A DNA stretch of 64,000 bases, from contig JARIHI010000005.1 in NCBI GenBank assembly GCA_029288365.1, positions 93,817 to 157,816 on the forward strand, written 5' to 3'. The position numbers and the translations under genes are program-made. The DNA is from Candidatus Saccharimonadota bacterium (lineage in GTDB: Bacteria; Patescibacteriota; Saccharimonadia; Saccharimonadales; UBA4665). Positions 45,394-54,325 of the stretch are shown here, in pieces. Below the pieces are notes generated by a model, which saw only the letters and a program-made list of their open reading frames with translations, was not told where the DNA came from and searched no databases. The number at the start of each line of letters is the position of its first letter. Within the stretch, counting starts at the first letter, position 1.

Positions 45394-45647
45394 ATCCTGT
45401 GGATTGGTTGTGGCTAGGGCATGTGTAGTTAGTGGAAGGATTTTGAGTTTTCTACACACAACGAGGGTTCAGCTAAAACGAGCTTTGGAAAAGTTGGTGT
45501 TTTTCCTAGGTTTGCACAATTTTTATGCTCAGGTTTTTACCATTGTCCGTACGTTTTTTTCATCTGTTAGATTGGATATTTACACAGTTTGCACACCCCT
45601 AATAATAATGAAAACTATCTATATAAAATAACAATAGGAGTAGGTAT
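45394..45647 (+). other. dnaA-dnaN intergenic region, possible second origin lobe
   Basis: This 254-bp gap holds no convincing gene. TGTGGATTG at 45398-45406 (its complement matches the DnaA box at 7 of 9) overlaps the start of the gap, and looser TTTCTACACA and TTTACACAG sequences follow. The last about 60 bp are very A/T-rich, ending with an AGGAG SD for dnaN. In many bacteria the two gaps beside dnaA form a bipartite origin; whether that holds here is inference. Confidence 0.4.
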
Positions 45648-46739
45648 ATGAAACTTCAAGTTACCCAGGAAAACCTCAGCAAAGCTCTTTCGACTGTTGC
45701 ACGTGTTGCAAACACACGGGGCACCTTGCCGATACTTGCTAACGTATTGCTAAAAACCACTAATAACCGGTTGAGTATTGCTGCTACAAATCTAGACATT
45801 GCGATTACTGAATACTGTGGCGCAAAAGTATCAGAGGAAGGCTCTATAACGATACCTGCCCGTTTAATGCAAGATTTTATTAGCAGCTTGCCACCCAGTG
45901 TTATAAGTCTCGAACTAGATGACAATAAACTTCTTATTAACACAGACCAATACCAGTCAGTTATTAATGGAGTGCCTGCAGAAGATTTCCCTGTTATGCC
46001 CGCGATTGAGAACGGTAAGCGTGTAACTGTACCTGGAGCTGAACTTAAGCGTGCTTTACAGCAAGTCGTCTTTGCTGCTTCAAGTGACGAAGCAAGACCA
46101 GTCTTAACAGCCGTATATATGCATAGCCTTGATGGGACGCTTCATATGGCAGCTACCGATAGTTACCGCCTGGCCAGCAAGACCATGGGTAAAATAAAAG
46201 AGCCTGTTGACCTTCTCGTCCCTGTATCTGCTATGCAAGACGTGTTACGAATTGTACATGATTTTGATGACCCAGTTTCTGTTACCTATAACGAACAACA
46301 GGTGTTGTTTAAGGCGGGCGAGGTTGAGCTGGTAGCTCGACTTATCGAAGGTAAATATCCGGATTATCCAAAATTAGTGCCGAAAAAGTTTGCTAATGTG
46401 GCCAAGGTGAAACGCGCAGACTTAGTAAATATCACTAAAGTTTCAAGTTTATTCGCTCGTGAAAGTGCAGGTAGCATCAAAGTTACTACTGACGAGAATA
46501 AGGGAACGCTTAATATTCGCTCAATAGCATCGCAGGTAGGAGAAAATACTGCCAGCGCAGAAGGAAATATACAAGGTTCGGGTGAAATTACTATAAACTC
46601 AAGATACCTCCTTGATGCGTTAAGTGCGTTTCATAGTGAAGAAATAAACTTCACTTTTAATGGTAAGTTAGAGCCGGTCGTATTATCCAACCCAAACGAA
46701 AAAGATTATATTCACCTAATCATGCCGCTCAAGAGTTAA
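45648..46739 (+). CDS. dnaN: DNA polymerase III beta subunit (sliding clamp)
   Basis: The 363-aa clamp starts MKLQVTQENLSKALSTVARV, has TLPILANVLL, RLMQDFISSLP, VVFAASSDEARPVLTAVYM and ends YIHLIMPLKS, the conserved C-terminal MPL/MPV motif. Three repeated clamp folds of about 120 residues give the ring dimer. It holds Pol III on DNA. AGGAG precedes the ATG, and recF follows after 10 bp. Confidence 0.98.
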   Translation: MKLQVTQENLSKALSTVARVANTRGTLPILANVLLKTTNNRLSIAATNLDIAITEYCGAKVSEEGSITIPARLMQDFISSLPPSVISLELDDNKLLINTDQYQSVINGVPAEDFPVMPAIENGKRVTVPGAELKRALQQVVFAASSDEARPVLTAVYMHSLDGTLHMAATDSYRLASKTMGKIKEPVDLLVPVSAMQDVLRIVHDFDDPVSVTYNEQQVLFKAGEVELVARLIEGKYPDYPKLVPKKFANVAKVKRADLVNITKVSSLFARESAGSIKVTTDENKGTLNIRSIASQVGENTASAEGNIQGSGEITINSRYLLDALSAFHSEEINFTFNGKLEPVVLSNPNEKDYIHLIMPLKS

Positions 46740-46749
46740 AATAAGGTGC

Positions 46750-47802
46750 ATGATTACCTATGCGCGTTTACAGAACTTTCGGGCATACTCTGATGGGTCG
46801 TTTGAATTTGACCCAGGCGTAAACATCGTTGTTGGCCCCAATGCAAGTGGTAAAACGACCATAATTGAAGCACTACTTGTTGCGCTTAACGGCAAATCTT
46901 TTAAGGCGGGAGACCGGGAGCTCCTAGCCACAAATACCTCATGGGCACGCATAGATATTGGCACTGAACAAAATAATAGAATAATAAAACTCATAACAGA
47001 CAACGAAAAAGTCACCAAAACATTTGAAATAGACGGTAAAACTTACAAACGCTTACCTTATGAAAGAACAATACCAGTAGTGTTGTTCGAACCTAATCAC
47101 CTTTTGCTTTTCCATGGTGGCCCCGAACTCCGGCGTACGTACTTGGATGAGCTGATAACACAACTAGAACCGGGGCATAGTACAATTTTGACACAATACA
47201 AACGTGTTCTTATGCAGCGTAATGCCTTGTTAAAGCAGCAACATCATCCAGATAAAAACCAGTTATTTGTGTGGAATGTACGCTTGAGCGAACTAGGCGG
47301 CAAAATTGTAGCCAATCGCCAAAATATAATCACTAAGTTTAACGAACATGTATCTGCGTTGTACAGTAAAATTTCCGGTGTCAAAACAAAGATTGTGCTT
47401 GAATACCAAACGCCTATTTATCAAGATGCCTACGAGACGGGTCTTTTAAAGGCTTTGGAGCATAATATGGAGCGTGACTGTGCCACAGGATTTACAAGCC
47501 GTGGGCCGCATCGAGAAGATCTCAAACTGCATATTAATAGCCAAGTGGTAGGCGAAGTAGCTTCGCGTGGCGAGATGCGGACAATAGTTTTGACGCTGAA
47601 AATGCTGGAAGCACAATTTATAGAAGCTGCTCGTAGCAAAAAGCCCCTTCTGTTGTTTGATGACGTTTTCAGTGAACTCGACGGCAAACGACGGCAGGCC
47701 CTAGTACATTTCCTGAAGCCTTACCAAAGCGTCATAACGACTACCGATGCCGATATAGTAATAGAGCACTTTACCACGAGTCACCTTATACCAACCAGCT
47801 AG
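46750..47802 (+). CDS. recF: DNA replication and repair protein RecF
   Basis: The 350-aa SMC-like ATPase begins ITYARLQNFRAYSDGSFEF, has Walker A VVGPNASGKTTIIEALLVAL, the FTSRGPHREDLKL segment, the signature VASRGEMRTIVLTLKMLEAQ and Walker B PLLLFDDVFSELDGKRR. RecF loads RecA at gaps with RecO and RecR. The length is typical. It ends 3 bp from the convergent propeller-protein gene. Confidence 0.96.
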   Translation: MITYARLQNFRAYSDGSFEFDPGVNIVVGPNASGKTTIIEALLVALNGKSFKAGDRELLATNTSWARIDIGTEQNNRIIKLITDNEKVTKTFEIDGKTYKRLPYERTIPVVLFEPNHLLLFHGGPELRRTYLDELITQLEPGHSTILTQYKRVLMQRNALLKQQHHPDKNQLFVWNVRLSELGGKIVANRQNIITKFNEHVSALYSKISGVKTKIVLEYQTPIYQDAYETGLLKALEHNMERDCATGFTSRGPHREDLKLHINSQVVGEVASRGEMRTIVLTLKMLEAQFIEAARSKKPLLLFDDVFSELDGKRRQALVHFLKPYQSVITTTDADIVIEHFTTSHLIPTS

Positions 47803-47805
47803 ATT

Positions 47806-49263
47806 TTATTGAGCAGTAAAGACAACTGGTATATCACTTAAACCGAGTTCATTAATTTTTTGCAAAGCCTCTTGTTTAGCTTCTTCTAAACGAAGTTGAT
47901 ACAGGGCTACCCTGCCAGGGGTTGTTCCGTTATTGGGTGCAGTGAGGGTTACTTGTAGTTGTGGTTGTCCTATAAAGCTGTAGTCAATATTATATTCAGT
48001 TGTTAAGTAAGGAAGAACTTGGTTAAGTCTCGTTAGAGTTTTATTTGCATTATTTTCTAGGGACACTATCCATATGGTAGCTTCATTTGAATCAGGGTAA
48101 GTCGAGATAAAGACAGTGTCTTTATCAAATGTTAGAGATGTAGCGGTGCCACTTACTTCTGCCACTAAACTAGAGGTGTGTTCGTTAGTCATATATTTCC
48201 ACAAATTATTTTCGGTAACGTAGAATAATTCATCTTCATCTTTCCAATAAATATTGGGAGAATCTGGTTGGTCGACGTTTTCAATAACTTTATTCTTTTT
48301 TACGTCGTACAGGCTCAAGTATTTACTCTCACTCCCGATAAGCCCTATTAATGTGCCATCAGGAGACCAGCTTGCTTCCGTGATAGTGTAAGGAAGGTCT
48401 GTCTTGCTGCCAGATGAGGTATCAAGTATGTATGGAAGAAGAGGTTTGGTTTGCTTTTCAGGGTTGTCACTTACGGCTTCCGCTGAGAAAAAGAACAAAA
48501 TCTTATTATTCGTAGACACGATATCAGGGTAAGTTATATCGTTTTTGACCGAAACCGTTCTTGAGGGTTTTTGGTAAGGATAAGTGTACAGGTATGCCTT
48601 TTCATTTGCTACCACCCAAAAATCTTTTCCGTCGGCGGTCCGACTGGTTGCTATGGTATCACCATCTTTCAGTCCAGAAGGGGTAACAACAATCCCGGTA
48701 GCAGTCCGCGTGTTTATAATCATGGGCGCTCTTTGACTTCCGACAGCAAGCATGTATTCACCTTGCAGAGATTGTAGTGAATTGAAGTTTGTTGGAGGGT
48801 AGTCACTCGCAGGATATATAAGGTTGTGAGTTTGAGTGTTGTCAAAGGTTTTTACGATATTTTCATCAGCGTCTATACCTATGTAAAGAGATTCGGTAAT
48901 TTTATGCACATTTGATAAGGGCTTATTCACAATTCTATAACTTAACAAGCTGGGATGCGTAACGATATTTAACTTCTTAGACTGCAGGGCGTGAAGCTTA
49001 ACGATTGATACCGATTTACCGCCGTCTTTGCCACGGACTTCTACTTTATAAGTGCCTGGTCTTAAGAAGAATCTACTCTTTTGAGTATTATCTTTGCTAG
49101 CAACTGTCCCACTGTCGTTTGTGATAGTAATTTTTCCACTAACTGACAAAGATACAGTAAGCATAGCCTTGTTAAAAATTGCAAACAAAATAGAACATAC
49201 GGCGAGAATCGTTAAAACAAAAACGATCCTTTTGAAATTTTTAGTATAGTCGTCGCTTTGCAT
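47806..49263 (-). CDS. Membrane-anchored PEGA-like/beta-propeller protein (485 aa), end of the T4SS-like operon
   Basis: One N-terminal membrane helix (about 12-33) is followed by a small beta domain (ITITNDSGTVASKDN...FFLRPGTYKVEVRGKDGGKS) like PEGA modules, then about 350 residues of short beta strands with WSPDGTLIGLIG and similar lines, suggesting a WD40/TolB-like propeller. A C-terminal segment (YNIDYSFIGQPQLQVTLTAP) is also beta-rich. TATAAT sits between the upstream stop and this ATG, so it may also be made from its own leaderless transcript. Function unknown; the location ties it to the secretion locus. Confidence 0.65.
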   Translation of the reverse strand: MQSDDYTKNFKRIVFVLTILAVCSILFAIFNKAMLTVSLSVSGKITITNDSGTVASKDNTQKSRFFLRPGTYKVEVRGKDGGKSVSIVKLHALQSKKLNIVTHPSLLSYRIVNKPLSNVHKITESLYIGIDADENIVKTFDNTQTHNLIYPASDYPPTNFNSLQSLQGEYMLAVGSQRAPMIINTRTATGIVVTPSGLKDGDTIATSRTADGKDFWVVANEKAYLYTYPYQKPSRTVSVKNDITYPDIVSTNNKILFFFSAEAVSDNPEKQTKPLLPYILDTSSGSKTDLPYTITEASWSPDGTLIGLIGSESKYLSLYDVKKNKVIENVDQPDSPNIYWKDEDELFYVTENNLWKYMTNEHTSSLVAEVSGTATSLTFDKDTVFISTYPDSNEATIWIVSLENNANKTLTRLNQVLPYLTTEYNIDYSFIGQPQLQVTLTAPNNGTTPGRVALYQLRLEEAKQEALQKINELGLSDIPVVFTAQ

Positions 49264-49269
49264 ATTCTA

Positions 49270-49275
49270 ATTATA
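49270..49275 (-). promoter_or_regulatory. TATAAT directly between stop and start of adjacent genes
   Basis: On the reverse strand TATAAT begins right after the TAA of the wall-hydrolase gene and ends 6 nt before the next ATG (49263). It fits the leaderless pattern, but chance in an AT-rich gap is possible. Confidence 0.35.
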
Positions 49276-51252
49276 TTATTCTTCGGGTAATTTTTGATAA
49301 GCTTCGTGAAGGTCAGGCTGTATATCATTTCTATCATAGTCAGCGTGCTGGCTGCAGCCCGGTGTTCCAGCGCACATTATGGGTCCAGAAGCACGGTGAA
49401 TATGCAAGTGAGGCCCGGTATTTTGAGCACAATTTGGCGGGCCAATCACACCAATTTGATCACCAGGATTTACTTTTTGGCCATCTTTAACTTTTAGGCT
49501 ACCAGGCTTCATATGTGTGTAGTAATAAAATTTTCCATTATCGGCCTTTATTTGCACACGAGGCACCTCAAAGCCTCCGCTACATGATCCAGGGTCTTTG
49601 GCGCTGTAGACAGTCCCTCCAGTGGCTGCTATAACAGTAGTGCCTTCCTTTTCGTGGATGTCTGCTGCTGCATAGTCATGGTGACAACTGGTTGTTTTGG
49701 TGTAGCACCACACCCAAATCGTACCGTTGTAAGAAACTCCGGCTTTTATGCTTTTTTGAGTTGTACATAGGGGGAAAGTAAATTTATTATCAAGTTGGCC
49801 AATTTGATCACAACCAGCAGCAGAATTTGCTGCTCCTGTGCTGTCGCAACTACCACCTCCTGACGCGCCAGCACCCAAACCTGCTACTATCGCCATTGCC
49901 CCAAGTCGCGCATCAGAACCAGGGAGTTCAGTATATTGTGATGCTGGTGGCAGCACTGGCCAAGACATAGGAAGTGCATGAGCATCATCATAACCTGACA
50001 TCACGTAAGGACTTTTATCGGGGGCCACATTTCCCCATTTGTAGATAAATCCACGATTATAGGCTAGAAATGCTTTCTGTAAATCCTCAAAGCTTTGATC
50101 TTTTCTGGGGTCTACTCCATATACAGACTTTGCCATTTCAATAAAGTGATTTGCTGCTGCTACGGCGTTATCGTTCGGGGTTGATCCGGTACCTGTTGCA
50201 CCATCAGGATTTGGCCCACCTAATGGTTCGCCTGCAAAAATAGAAGTACCGGGCCTATTATTTGCTTCTCTATAATGCAGGGCAGCTAAATATTGCCATT
50301 TTATGCCAGTTTTTTGAGCACCGTATTCATAGACAGATTGCAACTTATTTATTGCTGGTTTTGCCGCATCGAAAACTCGCTGACTTTTAGGAGGTAAAGT
50401 ACCTATTGTGTCGCCATTGTCGGAAGCAGCTGTATCTTTATCTGTTTCTTGTGTCTGATCATCAGCAGCAGAAGGTGAAGCTATATTGGGCGTGTCGGTA
50501 CTACCAGGCTTTGAAAGGTCAATCATCTTCTTCACCCAAGCTTTTATATCGGCAATGTATTGTTGAGTATCGTTTTCAGAAGGAGGCGCATACTCCATCA
50601 TAAGAGATACTAAATCATCTTTGTTTATTTGGCTTGGGTATTGGTTTCTCAAATATGCCGCGAAATCTCCACCACCAGAAATGCCTTTATTTGAGGGATC
50701 GGTATGGTCAACGCTAGCTTTTACAGAATTCCATTTATACCACGTTCGTGCTCCTTCAAAATGAGGCTGGCTTGATGTGGCGGTACGGCCAAAGGAATTG
50801 CTCCCGTTTCTAACATTGTAGTCAGAAGGATCAGATAAAGAAGACTCTTTCTGGGCAATGGCGATTATTAGAAAAGGGTTCACGTTAGAGTTTTTAGCCC
50901 CCGCTACGATAGTACTGCCCAAACCCTTCATTTTGCTGTTGGGGTTTGCCTGCTCAATGTATTTATTGATGCCGTTTATCATTGCATCGGGATCAAGCTT
51001 GGGGAATGAAGCGCCTTCTGGCTCTCCACTGCCAGCAGTTAAGCCAGGAGATCGGCCCCCGTTACACGCCGGGGTGTAGTTTGACCAAGTATTATCAATA
51101 AGTATTTGTTTTAAAGCATCACCGGTTAAGGGGTTTCCCTCCTCAGTGGCCGCCCATACGACGTTAGTGCTGCAATAGACGAATAACACAGACAGTATAG
51201 ATAAGGAGTAGAAAAAGCGAAAAATTGACCTTTTAAAGTAGTGGATTTTCAC
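49276..51252 (-). CDS. Secreted bifunctional wall hydrolase: lysozyme-like region(s) + M23 endopeptidase
   Basis: 658 aa with a signal sequence (about 8-34). A lysozyme/SLT-like domain at about 90-245 has NPFLIIAIAQKESSLSD with the candidate catalytic Glu136. A second, similar region at about 290-440 has WQYLAALHYREANNRPGT. An M23/LytM peptidase follows at about 520-645: HHDYAAADIHEKEGTTVIAA, FYYYTHMKPGSL and GPHLHIHRA supply the HxxxxxxD and HxH zinc ligands. The pair of activities would cut both glycan and peptide of murein. In VirB1-like manner it probably opens a path for the secretion apparatus, in its own wall or in the host's. Confidence 0.82.
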   Translation of the reverse strand: MKIHYFKRSIFRFFYSLSILSVLFVYCSTNVVWAATEEGNPLTGDALKQILIDNTWSNYTPACNGGRSPGLTAGSGEPEGASFPKLDPDAMINGINKYIEQANPNSKMKGLGSTIVAGAKNSNVNPFLIIAIAQKESSLSDPSDYNVRNGSNSFGRTATSSQPHFEGARTWYKWNSVKASVDHTDPSNKGISGGGDFAAYLRNQYPSQINKDDLVSLMMEYAPPSENDTQQYIADIKAWVKKMIDLSKPGSTDTPNIASPSAADDQTQETDKDTAASDNGDTIGTLPPKSQRVFDAAKPAINKLQSVYEYGAQKTGIKWQYLAALHYREANNRPGTSIFAGEPLGGPNPDGATGTGSTPNDNAVAAANHFIEMAKSVYGVDPRKDQSFEDLQKAFLAYNRGFIYKWGNVAPDKSPYVMSGYDDAHALPMSWPVLPPASQYTELPGSDARLGAMAIVAGLGAGASGGGSCDSTGAANSAAGCDQIGQLDNKFTFPLCTTQKSIKAGVSYNGTIWVWCYTKTTSCHHDYAAADIHEKEGTTVIAATGGTVYSAKDPGSCSGGFEVPRVQIKADNGKFYYYTHMKPGSLKVKDGQKVNPGDQIGVIGPPNCAQNTGPHLHIHRASGPIMCAGTPGCSQHADYDRNDIQPDLHEAYQKLPEE

Positions 51253-54200
51253 CTAGCGCCCTCCTACTGAGTAATGATAGTGTCCTGCGTTGTCGCAGTC
51301 TTCACCCGTATAGCGCGATACTCCATAAGGTTCACCTACGGCACTAGCCTTACCTATATCCATAGGACACGCAAAATCCACAGCGGTTCCATTATAGTGG
51401 TTGCTCCCTGCTGAGTGACATTGCCCAAACAAAGAGTTTATAGTGTATTTGTATTGTCCTCCAAGGTCGACTAAAAATTGCAGTAATTTTACGTTTGGTG
51501 AGATTTTTGAAGGTACACTAAAGCTGCAGCGTGTAGTTCCGCTTGCCTGTTTGCCGGCAGCTATGTCTTCCAGCTGCTGGCTTGCAAGTGAGCGATCAGC
51601 TCTATCTGATGTAGGACTTTCTGAGTAATCGCCGATAACGATTTTATTTTGGTGTGCTAAGTCAATAATTTTTTGTGCTAACTCGGCAGCATCACCAGAC
51701 ACCGTACCTGACCCACCTCCGTCTCCTCCGGTTCCTGCTCCTTGGTCTACAAAATCTTTGATTAAGCCGGTATCAAATCTTCCACCTGACGCTCCCGCAG
51801 AGGTTTCTTCAAGCATACAAGGGTTTGAGTCGTAATTTACTGGTACAACGGTGTTATCGTTTGCTACGGCGCTATTACCCCAATTCTTTTTGTTGTCAGG
51901 GTTGTTGCAATCATAGTCGTGCCAGGTTTTGTCTGGGTCCTGGTGAAAGACCGGGTGATTTCGGTTCCAGGCATAGTCTGTGGTGCCAGAGGGGTTTTTG
52001 CTAGCCGCAGCGCTTATAGACGGCCCCCTCAAAAGTGAAGAGAAAATGGAAGCGATAGACCGTAACGGATCGCGCACCAAGTTCTGGGATTGCGTACTGG
52101 CATCAGAAAAATTGCTGGGCAGAGCCATAGCTACTTGCGTAACGACGGAGTACTGGCTGTCTTTGTCGAATATACGGGCATATAACGGACGCCTGCTAAA
52201 ATCTTCCTTCTCTTGCTGCATTTTATTTTCGCGGATTTGTTCTGCGACTGCCGGACTTACAGCTCCAGCACCCAAAACCTGATGCGTAAAGTCATTTCCC
52301 AAAGTAAATGCTCCGTTGGCCATCATGATAAAAAGTCTCCCACCACTGGAAGTAAGTTTTACAATAGGCGGTATTGCATAATTAGTAATTGTCTCGACCA
52401 CTGACTTTGCAATATCTGCGGCCCTATCTTTCACCCAGCCGGGTATAAGGAGCGATGCGGCATCACCAAAGACACCACTCACGGCGTTTAATATGTGTCC
52501 GGCGGTGTTGTTCCAAAAGTCTGCTAGCCACCCGGCACTTGCGAATAACGGCAAGTTTGCCGTATCGCTTATGGATTTGGTGACGTTACTGACTCCTCCA
52601 TTCGCATTGCGAACAGTTTCTTCCGGGCAAGCTAATTGTCCGGCAGGAAATGGTCCGTCATCACACGGGTAAACATTACTTTCCGCAGACGCTGCGGGCT
52701 CCAGTGAGGCTGTTTTTATAGACTTTGATCCGAGAAGCTGCGCATACGCTGGGTGCTCTTCTGCGCTTGCGCCGTTTTGGTCAGCTCCTTTGCGTGCTTC
52801 CAGTGAGCTTGTTATTGAGCCAAGTTCCGTTGGGTCAGCTTTTTGTGTTTTCACCTCGTCTGCGGCAGTGCGATACATGGAAAACACCGCTACCATACTC
52901 GTTGTATTTACGGTGTAAGCCATGTTGGTAAACGCAGGACCCATATTTTGTGCACCACTAATAAATTTGGCTCCCAGATCAATCCAGCCCAAAACCGGCA
53001 CACCTTTAAGGGCAACTTTTCCTAAAGTTTCCCCTAAAATTTTTTCAACACTAAACTGTATGAAACCCTTTGTTCTGATCTCTTCTGATTGCTTGTCTAG
53101 GTCTTCTAAAGACGACTGACCAAAACGAGCTTGGTGTTCGGCAAGCCTCGCTCGAACGTCCTGCTCAAATTTATTTGTTCGTTCGCCATTTTCGTCGGCT
53201 TCTCCATAATCTGTGCAGTCAAATCCATTTGTGGCACATGCTACGGCCAGCCCCAGCATATCGGTTCGCGGCAATAGCACCCGCTCAGTCAAGTAATTTT
53301 TAAATGATTGTTTTTTTAAATCGACTTTATCATTGATGTTATTGGCTTTATCAGCGACTTTACACGTCATAATACACCGGCGCACTCCATATTTCCTTTT
53401 TAGCATGGGCTCAAGAGAGTAGCGAAACATTATTCTTTGCCGAAATGTCGTGTTTTGTCTCGCAATTCTAAACTCACGACTAACATCACTTCGGCTTAAT
53501 GCAGCAAATGCCTTACCTTCAAATTCACGCGTCCCGCCACTTAAGTCTCCCAGTGCCACTCGTTCTTTTATTTGGGGAGTGTGCAAGTAAAATTTTGTAC
53601 CTTCACGTCTGATTTCTATACCGTGTTGTTCAAAAAGTTTCCGTTCTATATTGCCGTCACGCCACGCCTGGTATAGCGCTCCTGCCGGAGTTGAGCTGTC
53701 ACTTACGTCGGCACAAGATTTTGTAACTCGCGTGGAAGTACAGTTGTTTTTTATCATGCCGGGCATAACATGCTTTATGAGGTAGTGTTTCATGAAGTTA
53801 TCTTCCATGTCTTCCGTGGCTTGGTCTGCTGCAGCAAAGCCTTCGCTTTGCAGACCTGTAGTTATGCCTATAAGTTTGGTTGGAAGCACAGTAGAAGACC
53901 AGCCAAAAATACCGGCCACGGCTATTGCTAAAATCCCACCCGTGGCAGCCTTTTTCTTCTTGTTTCCTAAAAGTTTGCCGGCGATCATAGACATCGGAGT
54001 CTGATTCATCATGCTGCCGACGCCACCACCGGTAAATCCTTTGCCTACACGATCATCTAACTTTCCAGCCTCATCTGAACTGGCGCCATCTGTATTAGCT
54101 GTACCACCAGCTGCTTCATCTGCTTGTAGGTCAGGTTTACTTACGGGGCCTTTCCCATCATTTGTGTCTCGGCCTTTTGGTGCGCCACCGCTGTCTGCTT

Positions 54201-54285
54201 CCCCGTCAACCGCATGCAGATTAGGCCTTGTTACCGGCTGATCGTCATCTTGATCGTACACAGAATTATGTAGTGGTTCGGCCAT
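51253..54285 (-). CDS. 1010-aa membrane protein of the T4SS-like locus with C-terminal M15-like peptidase domain
   Basis: Residues 1-110 are acidic, Gly/Asp-rich and disordered; one clear helix lies at about 114-138. The extracytoplasmic middle (about 150-560) contains scattered Cys and helical stretches. Hydrophobic stretches near 640-700 may be further membrane contact. The last about 100 residues contain SLFGQCHSAGSNHYNGTAVD and later GHYHYS, matching the SxHxxGxAxD...HxH zinc-site pattern of M15/VanY D,D-peptidases. The middle resembles no family I know. The position between VirB4 and the M23 hydrolase (0-bp junction) argues for a structural and wall-cutting role in the machine. Confidence 0.7.
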   Translation of the reverse strand: MAEPLHNSVYDQDDDQPVTRPNLHAVDGEADSGGAPKGRDTNDGKGPVSKPDLQADEAAGGTANTDGASSDEAGKLDDRVGKGFTGGGVGSMMNQTPMSMIAGKLLGNKKKKAATGGILAIAVAGIFGWSSTVLPTKLIGITTGLQSEGFAAADQATEDMEDNFMKHYLIKHVMPGMIKNNCTSTRVTKSCADVSDSSTPAGALYQAWRDGNIERKLFEQHGIEIRREGTKFYLHTPQIKERVALGDLSGGTREFEGKAFAALSRSDVSREFRIARQNTTFRQRIMFRYSLEPMLKRKYGVRRCIMTCKVADKANNINDKVDLKKQSFKNYLTERVLLPRTDMLGLAVACATNGFDCTDYGEADENGERTNKFEQDVRARLAEHQARFGQSSLEDLDKQSEEIRTKGFIQFSVEKILGETLGKVALKGVPVLGWIDLGAKFISGAQNMGPAFTNMAYTVNTTSMVAVFSMYRTAADEVKTQKADPTELGSITSSLEARKGADQNGASAEEHPAYAQLLGSKSIKTASLEPAASAESNVYPCDDGPFPAGQLACPEETVRNANGGVSNVTKSISDTANLPLFASAGWLADFWNNTAGHILNAVSGVFGDAASLLIPGWVKDRAADIAKSVVETITNYAIPPIVKLTSSGGRLFIMMANGAFTLGNDFTHQVLGAGAVSPAVAEQIRENKMQQEKEDFSRRPLYARIFDKDSQYSVVTQVAMALPSNFSDASTQSQNLVRDPLRSIASIFSSLLRGPSISAAASKNPSGTTDYAWNRNHPVFHQDPDKTWHDYDCNNPDNKKNWGNSAVANDNTVVPVNYDSNPCMLEETSAGASGGRFDTGLIKDFVDQGAGTGGDGGGSGTVSGDAAELAQKIIDLAHQNKIVIGDYSESPTSDRADRSLASQQLEDIAAGKQASGTTRCSFSVPSKISPNVKLLQFLVDLGGQYKYTINSLFGQCHSAGSNHYNGTAVDFACPMDIGKASAVGEPYGVSRYTGEDCDNAGHYHYSVGGR

Positions 54286-54325
54286 ACTAATTTTTTCTAC
54301 CCATCAATATATTTAAGTATACCAA

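Noticed and set aside
45386..45631. An 81-codon plus-strand frame after dnaA
   Set aside because: It starts inside the end of dnaA, has no SD, an odd Cys/Phe-rich composition and overlaps DnaA-box-like sequence; treated as non-coding.
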